This document shows, in pieces, positions 19,125-28,198 of a DNA stretch of 64,000 nucleotides. A program made the position numbers and the translations under genes. The stretch comes from Agarivorans sp. TSD2052. Its GTDB lineage: Bacteria > Pseudomonadota > Gammaproteobacteria > Enterobacterales > Celerinatantimonadaceae. The DNA lies in NCBI RefSeq assembly GCF_023238625.1, contig NZ_CP096670.1, positions 2,097,501 to 2,161,500 of the forward strand, given 5' to 3'. The notes beneath the pieces are model-generated. The model was not told where the DNA came from. It did no database searches and was given only the letters and a program-made list of their open reading frames with translations. Position 1 is the first letter of the stretch; every line of letters starts with the position of its first letter.

Positions 19125-19829
19125 ATGGAAAACTTGAGTGGAAAAGTCGCGATTGTCACCGGCGGTGGAAGTGGTATTGGATTGGCAATAGCAAGAGCTT
19201 TGGCAGAGCAGGGCGTAGGTGTAGTGATTAGCTCAAGAGATTTTGCCAAGCTAAAACAATCAGCGGAATGCCTAAGTAAACAGACAGGAGCGAAGGTACT
19301 CCCTTTTGCTGCTGATATACGCAGTAAGCAACAAGTACACGATCTTAAAAACTTCGCCTTAAGCCGCTTTGGAAAAATAGACATACTTGTTAACAATAGT
19401 GGCTTGGGTGTTGGCGATACCATTGAAAACTGCAGTGAAGATGATTGGGATTTGGTGGTAGACACGTGCACAAAAGGCACCTTCTTAACTAGCCAGGCTG
19501 TATTACCCCCTATGCGAGAGCAAAAAAGCGGTCATATTCTAAACATTGCATCGCAAGCAGCAAAAAATGGTTACGCCAATGCAGGTCCATATTGCGCGGC
19601 AAAGTTTGCGGTACTGGGTTTAGCTGCAGCTCTACAAGAAGAAGTAAGAGAATACGGTATCAAGGTACATAGTTTGTGTCCTGGCTTGGTTCAAGTACCA
19701 GCGCCGACGAGCGAAAGTGAAATAAAACCAGGTTGGTTGCAGGTTGAAGATCTTGCTGAATCAGCGTTGTTTGTGCTTAGACAGCCTAAACGTGTGCAGC
19801 TAGAAAATATCGGTTTGTATGGATTTTAG
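19125..19829 (+). CDS. Short-chain dehydrogenase/reductase
   Basis: Classical SDR with a Rossmann fold. The cofactor motif TGGGSGIG is at 12-19, NNSG at 90-93, and the catalytic residues are Ser143, Tyr156 and Lys160 (YCAAK). Ser-Ser-Arg after the second beta strand (VVISSRD) suggests NADP preference. Length of 234 residues is normal. The C terminus ends in RVQLENIGLYGF, unlike fatty-acid (FabG) proteins. The substrate is unknown. An AAGGAG ribosome site precedes the ATG. It may be controlled by the divergent XRE regulator. Confidence 0.88.
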   Translation: MENLSGKVAIVTGGGSGIGLAIARALAEQGVGVVISSRDFAKLKQSAECLSKQTGAKVLPFAADIRSKQQVHDLKNFALSRFGKIDILVNNSGLGVGDTIENCSEDDWDLVVDTCTKGTFLTSQAVLPPMREQKSGHILNIASQAAKNGYANAGPYCAAKFAVLGLAAALQEEVREYGIKVHSLCPGLVQVPAPTSESEIKPGWLQVEDLAESALFVLRQPKRVQLENIGLYGF

Positions 19830-19841
19830 AGATTATCAATG

Positions 19842-19869
19842 AAAAGCAGCTGCAAAAGGTGGCTGTTTT
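19842..19869. terminator. Possible imperfect terminator between the SDR gene and tRNA array
   Basis: AAAAGCAGC and a downstream GGCTGTTTT can pair imperfectly; each strand ends in a short T run. It lies between a plus-strand gene and the minus-strand tRNA array and could stop both. The pairing is weak. Confidence 0.35.
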
Positions 19870-19908
19870 GAATAATAAACTGAAAGAAGGTATAGAAAAA
19901 CTAAGAGT

Positions 19909-19985
<77 letters not shown>

Positions 19986-20071
19986 TCCGGTCTTAGCTGA
20001 TTTAGCTAAGTGAATTGAATAGTTGTTTGGCCTAGTTATTCGCGCTAGGTAATTCATACTAAAGTAAGAAT

Positions 20072-20148
<77 letters not shown>

Positions 20149-20234
20149 TCCGGTCTTAGCTGATTTAGCTAAGTGATTTGAATAGTTGTTTGGCCTAGTT
20201 ATTCGAGCTAGGTAATTCGTACTAAAGTAAGAAT

Positions 20235-20311
<77 letters not shown>

Positions 20312-20397
20312 TCCGGTCTTAGCTGATTTAGCTAAGTGATTTGAATAGTTATTTGGCCTAGTTATTCGAGCTAGGTAATTCATACCGAAGTAAGAAT

Positions 20398-20474
<77 letters not shown>

Positions 20475-20560
20475 TCCGGTCTTAGCTGATTTAGCTAAGT
20501 GATTTGAATAGTTATTTGGCCTAGTTATTCGAGCTAGGCAATTCATACCGAAGTAAGAAT

Positions 20561-20637
<77 letters not shown>

Positions 20638-20723
20638 TCCGGTCTTAACTGAATCAGTTAAGTGATTTGAATAGTTATTCGGCCTAGTTATTCGAGCTAG
20701 GAAATTCGTACCGAAGTAAGAAT

Positions 20724-20800
<77 letters not shown>

Positions 20801-20886
20801 TCCGGTCTTAACTGAATCAGTTAAGTGATTTGAATAGTTGTTCGGCCTAGTTATTCGAGCTAGGCAATTCATACCAAAGTAAGAAT

Positions 20887-20963
<77 letters not shown>

Positions 20964-20982
20964 TCCGTTTAATGCGGAGCGG

Positions 20983-21011
20983 ATAGTACGCAGAGAACAC
21001 CAATATTACAA
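20983..21011 (-). promoter_or_regulatory. Promoter of the initiator tRNA array
   Basis: On the minus strand, TTGTAA - 17 bp - TACTAT, followed by a GC-rich discriminator (CCGCTCCGC) typical of stringently controlled stable-RNA promoters. Confidence 0.75.
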
Positions 21012-21124
21012 GAGATTATTTGCTTAATGTTATTGGTTGCCGATTATTTGTCCGTATGAGGCTTTTACTACTGATCCTTACCAAAAAAGGTATAATCGAC
21101 GGGTTAAACTAATTGAGTATAAAA

Positions 21125-23221
21125 ATGGCTGATTTTTTCGCTTCGACCGCTAAAGGTTTAGAAAGCTTGTGTTTAGATGAATTGAAAGCATTGGGCGCTG
21201 AAGAGTGCAAACAAACAATTGCAGGTGTTAGTTTTAGTTGTGATTGGCCAACGGCTTATAAAATTTGTTTGTGGACCCGATTTGCATCCCGAATATTATT
21301 ACGTCTTGTTGAGACGCAGGCTGACAATGTGGATGATCTCTACAATAGTGCCCTTACCATTAACTGGGGTAAGTACTTCAACGTTGACCAGACTTTCTCG
21401 GTTCACTGTACTGGCACTAACCACTTTATCGACAACAGCCAATTTGGTGCTTTAAAAGTAAAAGATGCAATTGTTGATCAATTTAAAAACAATGTTGGCT
21501 CTAGACCAAACGTAGCTAAAACGGATGAAGATGCACGTATAGTTGTGCGTATTGCCGGTAAGCACTTAGCGATATCTCTCGACTTATCGGGAACCTCATT
21601 ACATAGAAGAGGATACAGAACCGAGCAGGGGGAAGCACCAGTCCGAGAAAACTTAGCTGCAGCATTAGTTACCAGAAGTGCTTGGCAAGAAAAATACCTC
21701 GTAGACCCGATGTGTGGCTCGGGAACCATACTGATTGAAGCCGCCATGCAAGCCGCTGATATTGCCCCAGGTATACAACGTCGTTTCGGCTTTGAACGAT
21801 TAAGCAACTTTGCCGCTAGTGCTTGGCAAGAAATTCAAGCAGAAGCAGAAGCACGAGCTATAAAAGGCAAGGCAGAATGTACTCAACGTTTAATCGGATA
21901 TGATGTAGATAAACGAATGGTCTCCATTGCCAAGGCCAATATTGAGAGAGCGGGTTTAAGCGATTTGATATCAGTGCATGTCCACGATGCCGCTAACTTA
22001 CCCAGTGCGCCCAACGAACCGGGTTTAATTCTATCTAATCCGCCTTACGGTGAGCGGTTAGGTGAGTTAACTAAACTGATAGGGCTCTTTCTATCATTTG
22101 GGGCGAGTGTTAGAGAAAATTATGCGGGGTGGCGTTTATCACTATTCACCGCGGCGCCTGAACTACTCGACTATTTACGCCTGCGTAGTGATAAACAATA
22201 TAAATTTTTTAACGGCGCATTAGCTTGTGTGCTCAAAATTTACCAAATTGGTGAAGCCGGTAACTCGGAACAACGCCAATATGCTCAAGATTTTGTAAAT
22301 CGCTTGTTGAAAAACAAAAAGAAATTACAGAAGTGGATCAAACGTGACAACATCACTTGCTACCGGCTGTATGACGCAGATTTGCCCGAGTATAACGTTG
22401 CGGTAGATTGCTATGAAGACTACGTGATTGTTCAGGAGTATCGCGCACCTAAAACCATTGACCCTAACAAAGCAAGACGCCGTTTATTAGATTTATTAAC
22501 CGGTTTACTGCAAAGCGGTTTGGTTGATAACGATAAACTGGTGATCAAGCAGCGTGCTCAACAGAAGGGCAAACAACAGTACGAGCGAAACAGCGACGAG
22601 AAAGAACGCTTTGTTGTTAAGGAATACGGCGCTCAATTTTATGTCAATTTGACCGACTATCTCGATACGGGATTGTTTTTAGATCATCGTAATATGCGCC
22701 ATTATATTCAACAGCATAGTGACAAAAAATCGGTGTTGAATCTATTTGCATACACGGGGTCTGCCAGTGTTCATGCTGCCATAGGGGGGGCTTCAAAAGT
22801 CACCACGGTAGATATGTCTAATACTTACTTAAATTGGGCAAAAGACAATTTTAGATTGAATCAATTGTCTTTGAACAAACATGAATTTATTCGTGCTGAC
22901 TGTATGGCCTGGTTGAAAACTCAAATCTCGCAACGTTGGGATTTGATTTTCCTTGATCCACCTACTTTTTCTAATTCAAAGAAAATGGATGAAGTGTTTG
23001 ATGTTCAAAAAGATCACGTAGATTTATTGTTGTCAGTTTCACGCCTGTTGAATCCGGGTGGGCAGCTGATATTTTCCAATAATAAGCGACAATTTAAGAT
23101 CGATGCAGAAGCTTTAGCACGCCACGGTTTAAGAATAGAAAATGTCTCTAGCCAGTCGTTGTCTCCAGATTTTGAAAGAAATAAACAAATCCATAATTGT
23201 TGGATGATTCACAAGGATTAG
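21125..23221 (+). CDS. rlmL: 23S rRNA methyltransferase RlmL (RlmKL)
   Basis: Fused bifunctional enzyme making m2G2445 and m7G2069 in 23S rRNA. The N-terminal THUMP region (about 1-155) is followed by the first methyltransferase (DPMCGSGT 194-201, SNPPYGERL with NPPYG at 305-309). The second methyltransferase has NLFAYTGSAS from 539 and DPPTFSNSK from 611. Length of 698 residues matches E. coli RlmL (702). The start ATG 21125 (MADFFASTAKGLE) fits the family; a TTG at 21113 would add four residues. The downstream order rlmL-glutaredoxin-uup is close to that in Vibrio and E. coli. Confidence 0.95.
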   Translation: MADFFASTAKGLESLCLDELKALGAEECKQTIAGVSFSCDWPTAYKICLWTRFASRILLRLVETQADNVDDLYNSALTINWGKYFNVDQTFSVHCTGTNHFIDNSQFGALKVKDAIVDQFKNNVGSRPNVAKTDEDARIVVRIAGKHLAISLDLSGTSLHRRGYRTEQGEAPVRENLAAALVTRSAWQEKYLVDPMCGSGTILIEAAMQAADIAPGIQRRFGFERLSNFAASAWQEIQAEAEARAIKGKAECTQRLIGYDVDKRMVSIAKANIERAGLSDLISVHVHDAANLPSAPNEPGLILSNPPYGERLGELTKLIGLFLSFGASVRENYAGWRLSLFTAAPELLDYLRLRSDKQYKFFNGALACVLKIYQIGEAGNSEQRQYAQDFVNRLLKNKKKLQKWIKRDNITCYRLYDADLPEYNVAVDCYEDYVIVQEYRAPKTIDPNKARRRLLDLLTGLLQSGLVDNDKLVIKQRAQQKGKQQYERNSDEKERFVVKEYGAQFYVNLTDYLDTGLFLDHRNMRHYIQQHSDKKSVLNLFAYTGSASVHAAIGGASKVTTVDMSNTYLNWAKDNFRLNQLSLNKHEFIRADCMAWLKTQISQRWDLIFLDPPTFSNSKKMDEVFDVQKDHVDLLLSVSRLLNPGGQLIFSNNKRQFKIDAEALARHGLRIENVSSQSLSPDFERNKQIHNCWMIHKD

Positions 23222-23225
23222 TGTT

Positions 23226-23465
23226 ATGACTTGGGTGTTATACAGTACCGATGGTTGCCATTTATGTGAAGATGCAAAAGCACTCATTTTGGCTAGCCCT
23301 AATATTATTGAGTTAAGCGAGCAAGATATCATCGACGACGAGTCTTTGGTTGAACAATATCGGTATAGCATTCCAGTACTTTGCCATATACCTAGTCAAC
23401 AACGATTAAATTGGCCTTTTGATTCTAGCCAACTAGAACAGTTTATAGAGAGTTGTACGTGTTAG
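23226..23465 (+). CDS. Glutaredoxin-like protein (DUF836)
   Basis: 79-residue thioredoxin-fold protein of the DUF836/glutaredoxin family. The redox motif is C15-HLC in YSTDGCHLCEDAK, and the cis-Pro motif YSIPVL follows. It starts four bases after the rlmL stop and its end overlaps the uup start, so the three genes are likely one operon. The thiol substrate is unknown. The C terminus ends in CTC, two further Cys residues. Confidence 0.88.
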   Translation: MTWVLYSTDGCHLCEDAKALILASPNIIELSEQDIIDDESLVEQYRYSIPVLCHIPSQQRLNWPFDSSQLEQFIESCTC

Positions 23466-25354
23466 TTAATTTACAAGATGCATTATTGGCTTATGGAGAT
23501 ACACCACTCCTTAATAAAGCCAACCTACAAATTAATAAAGCTGAAAGGGTGTGTTTAGTGGGGCGTAATGGGGCCGGTAAAAGTACCTTGTTACAAGTTA
23601 TAGAAGGTGCTGTATTACTCGATTCTGGGCAGCGTCAGCTGGTTAACGATGTCGTAATCACCAGACTTCAACAAGACCCACCAGAAGCCAGTGAACAACG
23701 TATCTTTGATTATGTAGCTGAAGGTAAGCCACATATAGGTAAGCTATTAACGGAGTTCTATCAACTCACCGCAGATATTACTGAAGACACCAGTGATAAC
23801 GAGTTGAAGCGTTTACAGCATATTCAACACGAGCTCGACGTCGTCGATGGCTGGAAGTTTGATAGTGATATTCAAAAAGTACTCACCACCATTAAGCTCG
23901 ATGGCAACGCAACGCTGAAGGGCTTGTCTGGTGGCTGGCTGCGGAAAGTCGCTTTAGCCAAAGCCTTAGCTGGCGAGCCCGATATATTGTTACTTGATGA
24001 ACCTACTAACCACTTGGATATTAAAACCATACAATGGTTAGAAGAATTTTTGCTTAACTTTAAAGGCACTATCGTCTTTATCAGCCACGACAGAGAATTC
24101 ATTCGAAAAATAGCTACCCGTATTGTAGATATTGATCGTGGAGTACTAACCTCTTGGCCAGGTAATTATGACACCTATCTAGAGGGTAAAGCCGAATGGT
24201 TACGTGTTGAAGAAGAGCAAAACGCGCTTTTCGATAAACGCCTAGCTGAAGAAGAAACATGGATTCGCCAAGGCATCAAAGCTCGTCGCACCCGCAATGA
24301 AGGCAGAGTCAGGGCCCTTAAAGCGATGCGAAATGAGCGAAGCGAACGCGTCAATCGTCAGGGCACCACCAATATGAAGATTGATGATGGTTTACGCTCT
24401 GGGAAAATTGTTTTTGAAGCAGAAAACCTTAGTTTCAGTTACGCGAATGACCAACATCCTATCATCTCGCCAGTTGATTTATTGGTGTTACGTGGCGATA
24501 AAATTGCCTTAGTCGGGGCAAACGGTTGCGGTAAATCAACGCTAATTAAAATTTTGCTTGAGCAACTGAAAGCCAGTGGCGGTAGCCTAAAAATAGGTAC
24601 CAAACTCAACGTTGCCTATTTCGATCAGTATCGACAAGATATTGACCCAGAGAAAACCTTGTTAGATAACCTCGCCGGCGGTAAACAAGAAGTAGAAATA
24701 AACGGCAATAAACGGCATGTTATGGGCTACTTACAGGACTTTTTATTCCATCCTAAACGCGCATTTACACCGGTAAAAGCCTTGTCTGGAGGTGAAAAAA
24801 ATCGCTTGATGCTCGCCAAGCTTTTCTTAAAACCGGCAAATTTGTTAGTACTTGATGAACCAACCAACGATTTGGATGTCGAAACGCTGGAGTTGCTTGA
24901 AGAGTTAGTAAGCCAATATCCAGGTACCGTGTTGTTGGTGAGTCATGATCGAAGTTTTATCGATAATACGGCTAGCCACGTTTGGCATTTTGATGGCCAA
25001 GGTAACATTAGTACTCACGTTGGCGGGTATTCAGAAGTAGAAAGCTATCTTGCTAAGCAATCTCAATTTGATGCGGTTAAAGTGGCTGAAAAAGTAGATG
25101 CCGCGCCACGTTCAACAAAACAAACTAAGAAGTTGTCATATAAATTGAAGCTTGAGCTTGACCAGTTACCACAAAAATTGGAAGCTGCAGAAAATTTAGT
25201 AGAGCAACTACAATTACAAGTAAATGAACCCGAGTTTTTTAATTTAGAACAGAACTTGGTTCAAACGGCATTAAGTAATCTAGCTCAAGCAGAAGAGGAA
25301 TTAGAAAACCTCTACTCACGCTGGGAAGAATTGGAAGAACTTAAAAATTCATGA
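23459..25354 (+). CDS. uup: ABC-F ATPase Uup
   Basis: Soluble ABC-F protein with two ATPase cassettes and no membrane domain. E. coli Uup acts on ribosomes or at DNA branch structures and limits transposon precise excision. Walker A motifs are GRNGAGKST (35-43) and GANGCGKST (about 354-362); signature motifs are LSGGWLRKVALAKAL and LSGGEKNRLMLAKL; the linker is rich in Arg/Glu (about 245-305). A C-terminal coiled coil (about 555-631) is typical of Uup. GTG 23459 follows GAGAG and overlaps the upstream gene. The next gene overlaps its stop by ATGA. Confidence 0.93.
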   Translation: MLVNLQDALLAYGDTPLLNKANLQINKAERVCLVGRNGAGKSTLLQVIEGAVLLDSGQRQLVNDVVITRLQQDPPEASEQRIFDYVAEGKPHIGKLLTEFYQLTADITEDTSDNELKRLQHIQHELDVVDGWKFDSDIQKVLTTIKLDGNATLKGLSGGWLRKVALAKALAGEPDILLLDEPTNHLDIKTIQWLEEFLLNFKGTIVFISHDREFIRKIATRIVDIDRGVLTSWPGNYDTYLEGKAEWLRVEEEQNALFDKRLAEEETWIRQGIKARRTRNEGRVRALKAMRNERSERVNRQGTTNMKIDDGLRSGKIVFEAENLSFSYANDQHPIISPVDLLVLRGDKIALVGANGCGKSTLIKILLEQLKASGGSLKIGTKLNVAYFDQYRQDIDPEKTLLDNLAGGKQEVEINGNKRHVMGYLQDFLFHPKRAFTPVKALSGGEKNRLMLAKLFLKPANLLVLDEPTNDLDVETLELLEELVSQYPGTVLLVSHDRSFIDNTASHVWHFDGQGNISTHVGGYSEVESYLAKQSQFDAVKVAEKVDAAPRSTKQTKKLSYKLKLELDQLPQKLEAAENLVEQLQLQVNEPEFFNLEQNLVQTALSNLAQAEEELENLYSRWEELEELKNS

Positions 25355-27189
25355 AGAAGTCTATTTTAAATTGCTCTATGAGCTTAGTATTCGCGCCTTT
25401 AGTTTTGTCAGCCAGTTTAGCGCATGCTGCACAAACCGAATCTTATTACCTTATTGAAGAAATCCCACTTTCTGCTGACTCAGAAACAGGGCTGGCAGAA
25501 GCTAATAGTAACCTTAGTATTACCGCCGTCAGCGAAGAAGGTGAGTATGTAGCAGGTAATGTACTTACCTTTCGCACGTCATTTCGTTTTTACGACTTTT
25601 CTGACCGCACCACTTATGACTATGGCTGTCAGTATGCCAGCGAAGTATGTCGTTTATTTTTATATGGTGATAATAGCTTTTATGAAACTTACCGCGACAG
25701 GCTAAGAGAACAGAAGTCGGTTCAGTATCTGTCTAATGTTTTGTCTTTTGTCGCCGAAAATAGTGTTAGTGGCAACCACACCGACGGTAAAAACATCCAG
25801 CCTTTACCCACTTGGGATACGGTAAAAGAAAAATTGTATGTTTTCGATGACATTAGTAATGAGATTTATACCACTGACACTCGAGTTAATAGTATCAATA
25901 ATACCCTTGGCTGGGCGGTAGGTTATGATTCAGCCCCTTTTATTGACGATTCAGGCACCAGTTATACTAGAGATTTTATCCAGCGCGGCTTTGCGTATAG
26001 ATTAAGTGACCAAGCAAAAGTGACACTGCTGCCCACAGCCTTTAGTACTAGCGGCGAGTTAAGCGATGAAAATGGTGGCGTGTCATCAGGATTGCAAGTT
26101 ATTGAAAAAGATGGGAAAACTCTAGTTATAGGTATGGCGAGTACTGGTTATGCGGGGGGGAGTACCGACAGCTTTAATGAATGCCAAACTGGCAACAGAG
26201 AAAATTACTACCGTTGTTCAGGTTTTCATACCCAAGCTTGGGTGTGGGATATTACAGATGCTGATGATGGTGCTCAAGTCGAAGGTACTCAGTTGGTGGA
26301 CGGGTATGTGCGCTCTCGTTATGGAGAAGCGGCGAGTTACAACTTATTGAAAAATGGTAATGGCAGTGTTTTTGTAGGTACATCATCAGACGATGTATAC
26401 AACAGCACCAACGGCTCTCGCGGTCGTGCTGCCTTTTATACTGAGAATGAAGACGGCACTTATACCGTCAACAAAATTCCTAATATAAAAATTGATGGCG
26501 ATAATAGTAACTTCGAAGATGCTGTATCCCATACATGGGCTAACGATATTAATGATTCTTCGTTAGTTATCGGAAACTTACGTTTTGTTGAAGTTAAGTC
26601 TAGAAATAGGGCAGTCGAAGGTTTTATTTACGATAATGATGAAAATTCCGATGACTACGAAAGTGTAGTTTGGCCCTTAAGAAATAAACCGTTTTCTGGC
26701 GCAAACAGTGAATTTAGCAGTATAAATAATGACGGTTTACTCGTCGGTTGGGTGGATGGTCTTGGTGAAGATCAACCTTCATACAACGGCACAACTAGGC
26801 GGCAGTCAGCTATCTTGCTAGATATTAATCGTTATAAGGAAGGTGATAGTTCTTATTTTTGGCGTTTAAATTACTTAACTTGTTATGAACAAGATGGTGA
26901 AGCAGAGATACCTTATTATCGAATTGAACATGCGACTCATATTACTGAAGAAGGCGATATTTTTGCTAGTGGCTTTCATTATGAGTCTGCCAATGATTTT
27001 ATTTATGGGATTAACCCTCGAGCGGTATTACTTAAGCTAACACGTAACCCTAATGTTACCGATATTGATGACGTTGCGGCATGTCCTAATGTAGAAGAAG
27101 TTAAATATGAGCGCAAAGGCGCCAGTAGTTCACTGTGGTTGCTGTTATTGCTCCCTCTGGTTTTTGTGAGGCGCTTCAAAAAAAGCTAA
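25351..27189 (+). CDS. DUF3466 exported protein with a sorting-like tail
   Basis: 612-residue exported protein. Residues 1-26 are a signal peptide (SLAHAA), and the body is a DUF3466-type repeated beta fold (repeats such as NDINDSSLVIGN and INNDGLLVGW). The C terminus has a short Ser patch, a hydrophobic helix WLLLLLPLVFV and RRFKK, the layout of GlyGly-CTERM tails processed by rhombosortase in Vibrio and Shewanella; the usual double Gly is replaced by GASSS. Function is unknown. It is translationally coupled to uup, and rmf follows. Confidence 0.8.
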   Translation: MKKSILNCSMSLVFAPLVLSASLAHAAQTESYYLIEEIPLSADSETGLAEANSNLSITAVSEEGEYVAGNVLTFRTSFRFYDFSDRTTYDYGCQYASEVCRLFLYGDNSFYETYRDRLREQKSVQYLSNVLSFVAENSVSGNHTDGKNIQPLPTWDTVKEKLYVFDDISNEIYTTDTRVNSINNTLGWAVGYDSAPFIDDSGTSYTRDFIQRGFAYRLSDQAKVTLLPTAFSTSGELSDENGGVSSGLQVIEKDGKTLVIGMASTGYAGGSTDSFNECQTGNRENYYRCSGFHTQAWVWDITDADDGAQVEGTQLVDGYVRSRYGEAASYNLLKNGNGSVFVGTSSDDVYNSTNGSRGRAAFYTENEDGTYTVNKIPNIKIDGDNSNFEDAVSHTWANDINDSSLVIGNLRFVEVKSRNRAVEGFIYDNDENSDDYESVVWPLRNKPFSGANSEFSSINNDGLLVGWVDGLGEDQPSYNGTTRRQSAILLDINRYKEGDSSYFWRLNYLTCYEQDGEAEIPYYRIEHATHITEEGDIFASGFHYESANDFIYGINPRAVLLKLTRNPNVTDIDDVAACPNVEEVKYERKGASSSLWLLLLLPLVFVRRFKKS

Positions 27190-27280
27190 ATTGTCTTTTT
27201 TATGCAACAAAAAGATCAATTAGTTAGCGAGAACTAAAAAATATAGTTTTTGATCTTTGTAAAACGATAAGCGATAGTAG

Positions 27281-27313
27281 ATCAGGAGTCCTTAGTGGCT
27301 TCTGATTTTTTTT
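27281..27313 (+). terminator. Intrinsic terminator or attenuator just before rmf
   Basis: ATCAGGAGTC (27281-27290) pairs with GGCTTCTGAT (27297-27306) with two G-U pairs, and seven T residues follow. It ends 23 bases before the rmf ATG. It may end the uup-DUF3466 transcript or attenuate rmf. Confidence 0.7.
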
Positions 27314-27336
27314 CTGATCTTGATGAGGAATAGTCT

Positions 27337-27513
27337 ATGAAAAGACAAAAACGCGATCGTTTAGAAAGAGCGCATGCCAAAGGTTATCAAGCAGGTTTGT
27401 CAGGTAGGTCGAAAGAAACCTGTCCGTATGGTGGAGCAGACGCAAGAGGTTATTGGTACGGTGGGTGGCGAGAGGCTGTTGAAGAACGCGTTTCAGGATT
27501 AGATGCAAATTAA
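27337..27513 (+). CDS. rmf: Ribosome modulation factor RMF
   Basis: Small basic protein of 58 residues that dimerises 70S ribosomes into inactive 100S particles in stationary phase. The N-terminal 18 residues (MKRQKRDRLERAHAKGYQ) differ from E. coli RMF only at AHAK versus AHQR. GRSKETCPYGG and YGGWREAVEERV cover the rest. A GAGGA site precedes the ATG. It is followed by its own terminator and is convergent with fabA, as in E. coli. The control region before it contains an intrinsic terminator hairpin, so promoter position or attenuation matters for expression. Confidence 0.96.
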   Translation: MKRQKRDRLERAHAKGYQAGLSGRSKETCPYGGADARGYWYGGWREAVEERVSGLDAN

Positions 27514-27523
27514 AAGAAGATAC

Positions 27524-27550
27524 AAAAAAGCCCTGATGACAGGGCTTTTT
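27524..27550. terminator. Bidirectional terminator between rmf and fabA
   Basis: Stem AAAAAGCCCTG/CAGGGCTTTTT with loop ATGA; A and T runs on both sides suit both convergent genes. Confidence 0.88.
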
Positions 27551-27571
27551 AATGCTAAATAGAATCGAAAT

Positions 27572-28108
27572 TTAAAAAGTTGAAGTATCAGTAAATAAAC
27601 CCACTTTCAAATCATTCGCAGAGTAAATTTCTCTTCCGTCGACTTCTACAACACCATTGGCTATGCCCATCACTAGCTTACGCATGATTACACGCTTCAT
27701 TTGTATTTTGTAAGTGACTTTCTTAGCGGTAGGTAAAACTTGCCCGGTAAACTTAACTTCGCCTACGCCTAATGCACGACCTTTACCGGGGCCACCACTC
27801 CAACCTAAGAAGAATCCAACTAATTGCCACATTGCGTCTAGTCCAAGACAGCCAGGCATCACTGGGTCGCCAGGGAAGTGACAATCAAAAAACCATAGAT
27901 CAGGTGTGATATCTAACTCAGCAATAATTTCGCCGTTACCAAATTCACCACCTTCGTGGGTAATTTTTAGGATGCGGTCCATCATTAACATATTTGGTGC
28001 TGGAAGCTTGCTATTTCCTTCACCAAATAAAAGACCTTGGCTGCAATCAAGCAGTTCTTGGCGATCGTAGCTAGTTTTACCGAGTTCTTTTTGTGAAACC
28101 TGAGTCAT
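27572..28108 (-). CDS. fabA: 3-hydroxydecanoyl-ACP dehydratase/isomerase FabA
   Basis: Introduces the cis double bond in anaerobic unsaturated fatty acid synthesis by dehydrating 3-hydroxydecanoyl-ACP and isomerising trans-2 to cis-3. Catalytic residues are His77 in [13 protein letters not shown] and Asp91 in [10 protein letters not shown]. With start ATG 28108 (178 residues, AAGG ribosome site) it matches E. coli FabA (172); an upstream in-frame start would add 19 non-homologous residues. The C terminus [14 protein letters not shown] is family-typical. The neighbour lonH upstream and rmf downstream repeat the E. coli order. Confidence 0.96.
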   Translation of the reverse strand: MTQVSQKELGKTSYDRQELLDCSQGLLFGEGNSKLPAPNMLMMDRILKITHEGGEFGNGEIIAELDITPDLWFFDCHFPGDPVMPGCLGLDAMWQLVGFFLGWSGGPGKGRALGVGEVKFTGQVLPTAKKVTYKIQMKRVIMRKLVMGIANGVVEVDGREIYSANDLKVGLFTDTSTF

Positions 28109-28198
28109 GAATTTTACCTTTAGAAAATTTGCCGATACTTTAGCGAACACGTGTGCGCTAAACAAGTCCGATCAGCGATTTATTTGCCAGAGTTTGAT

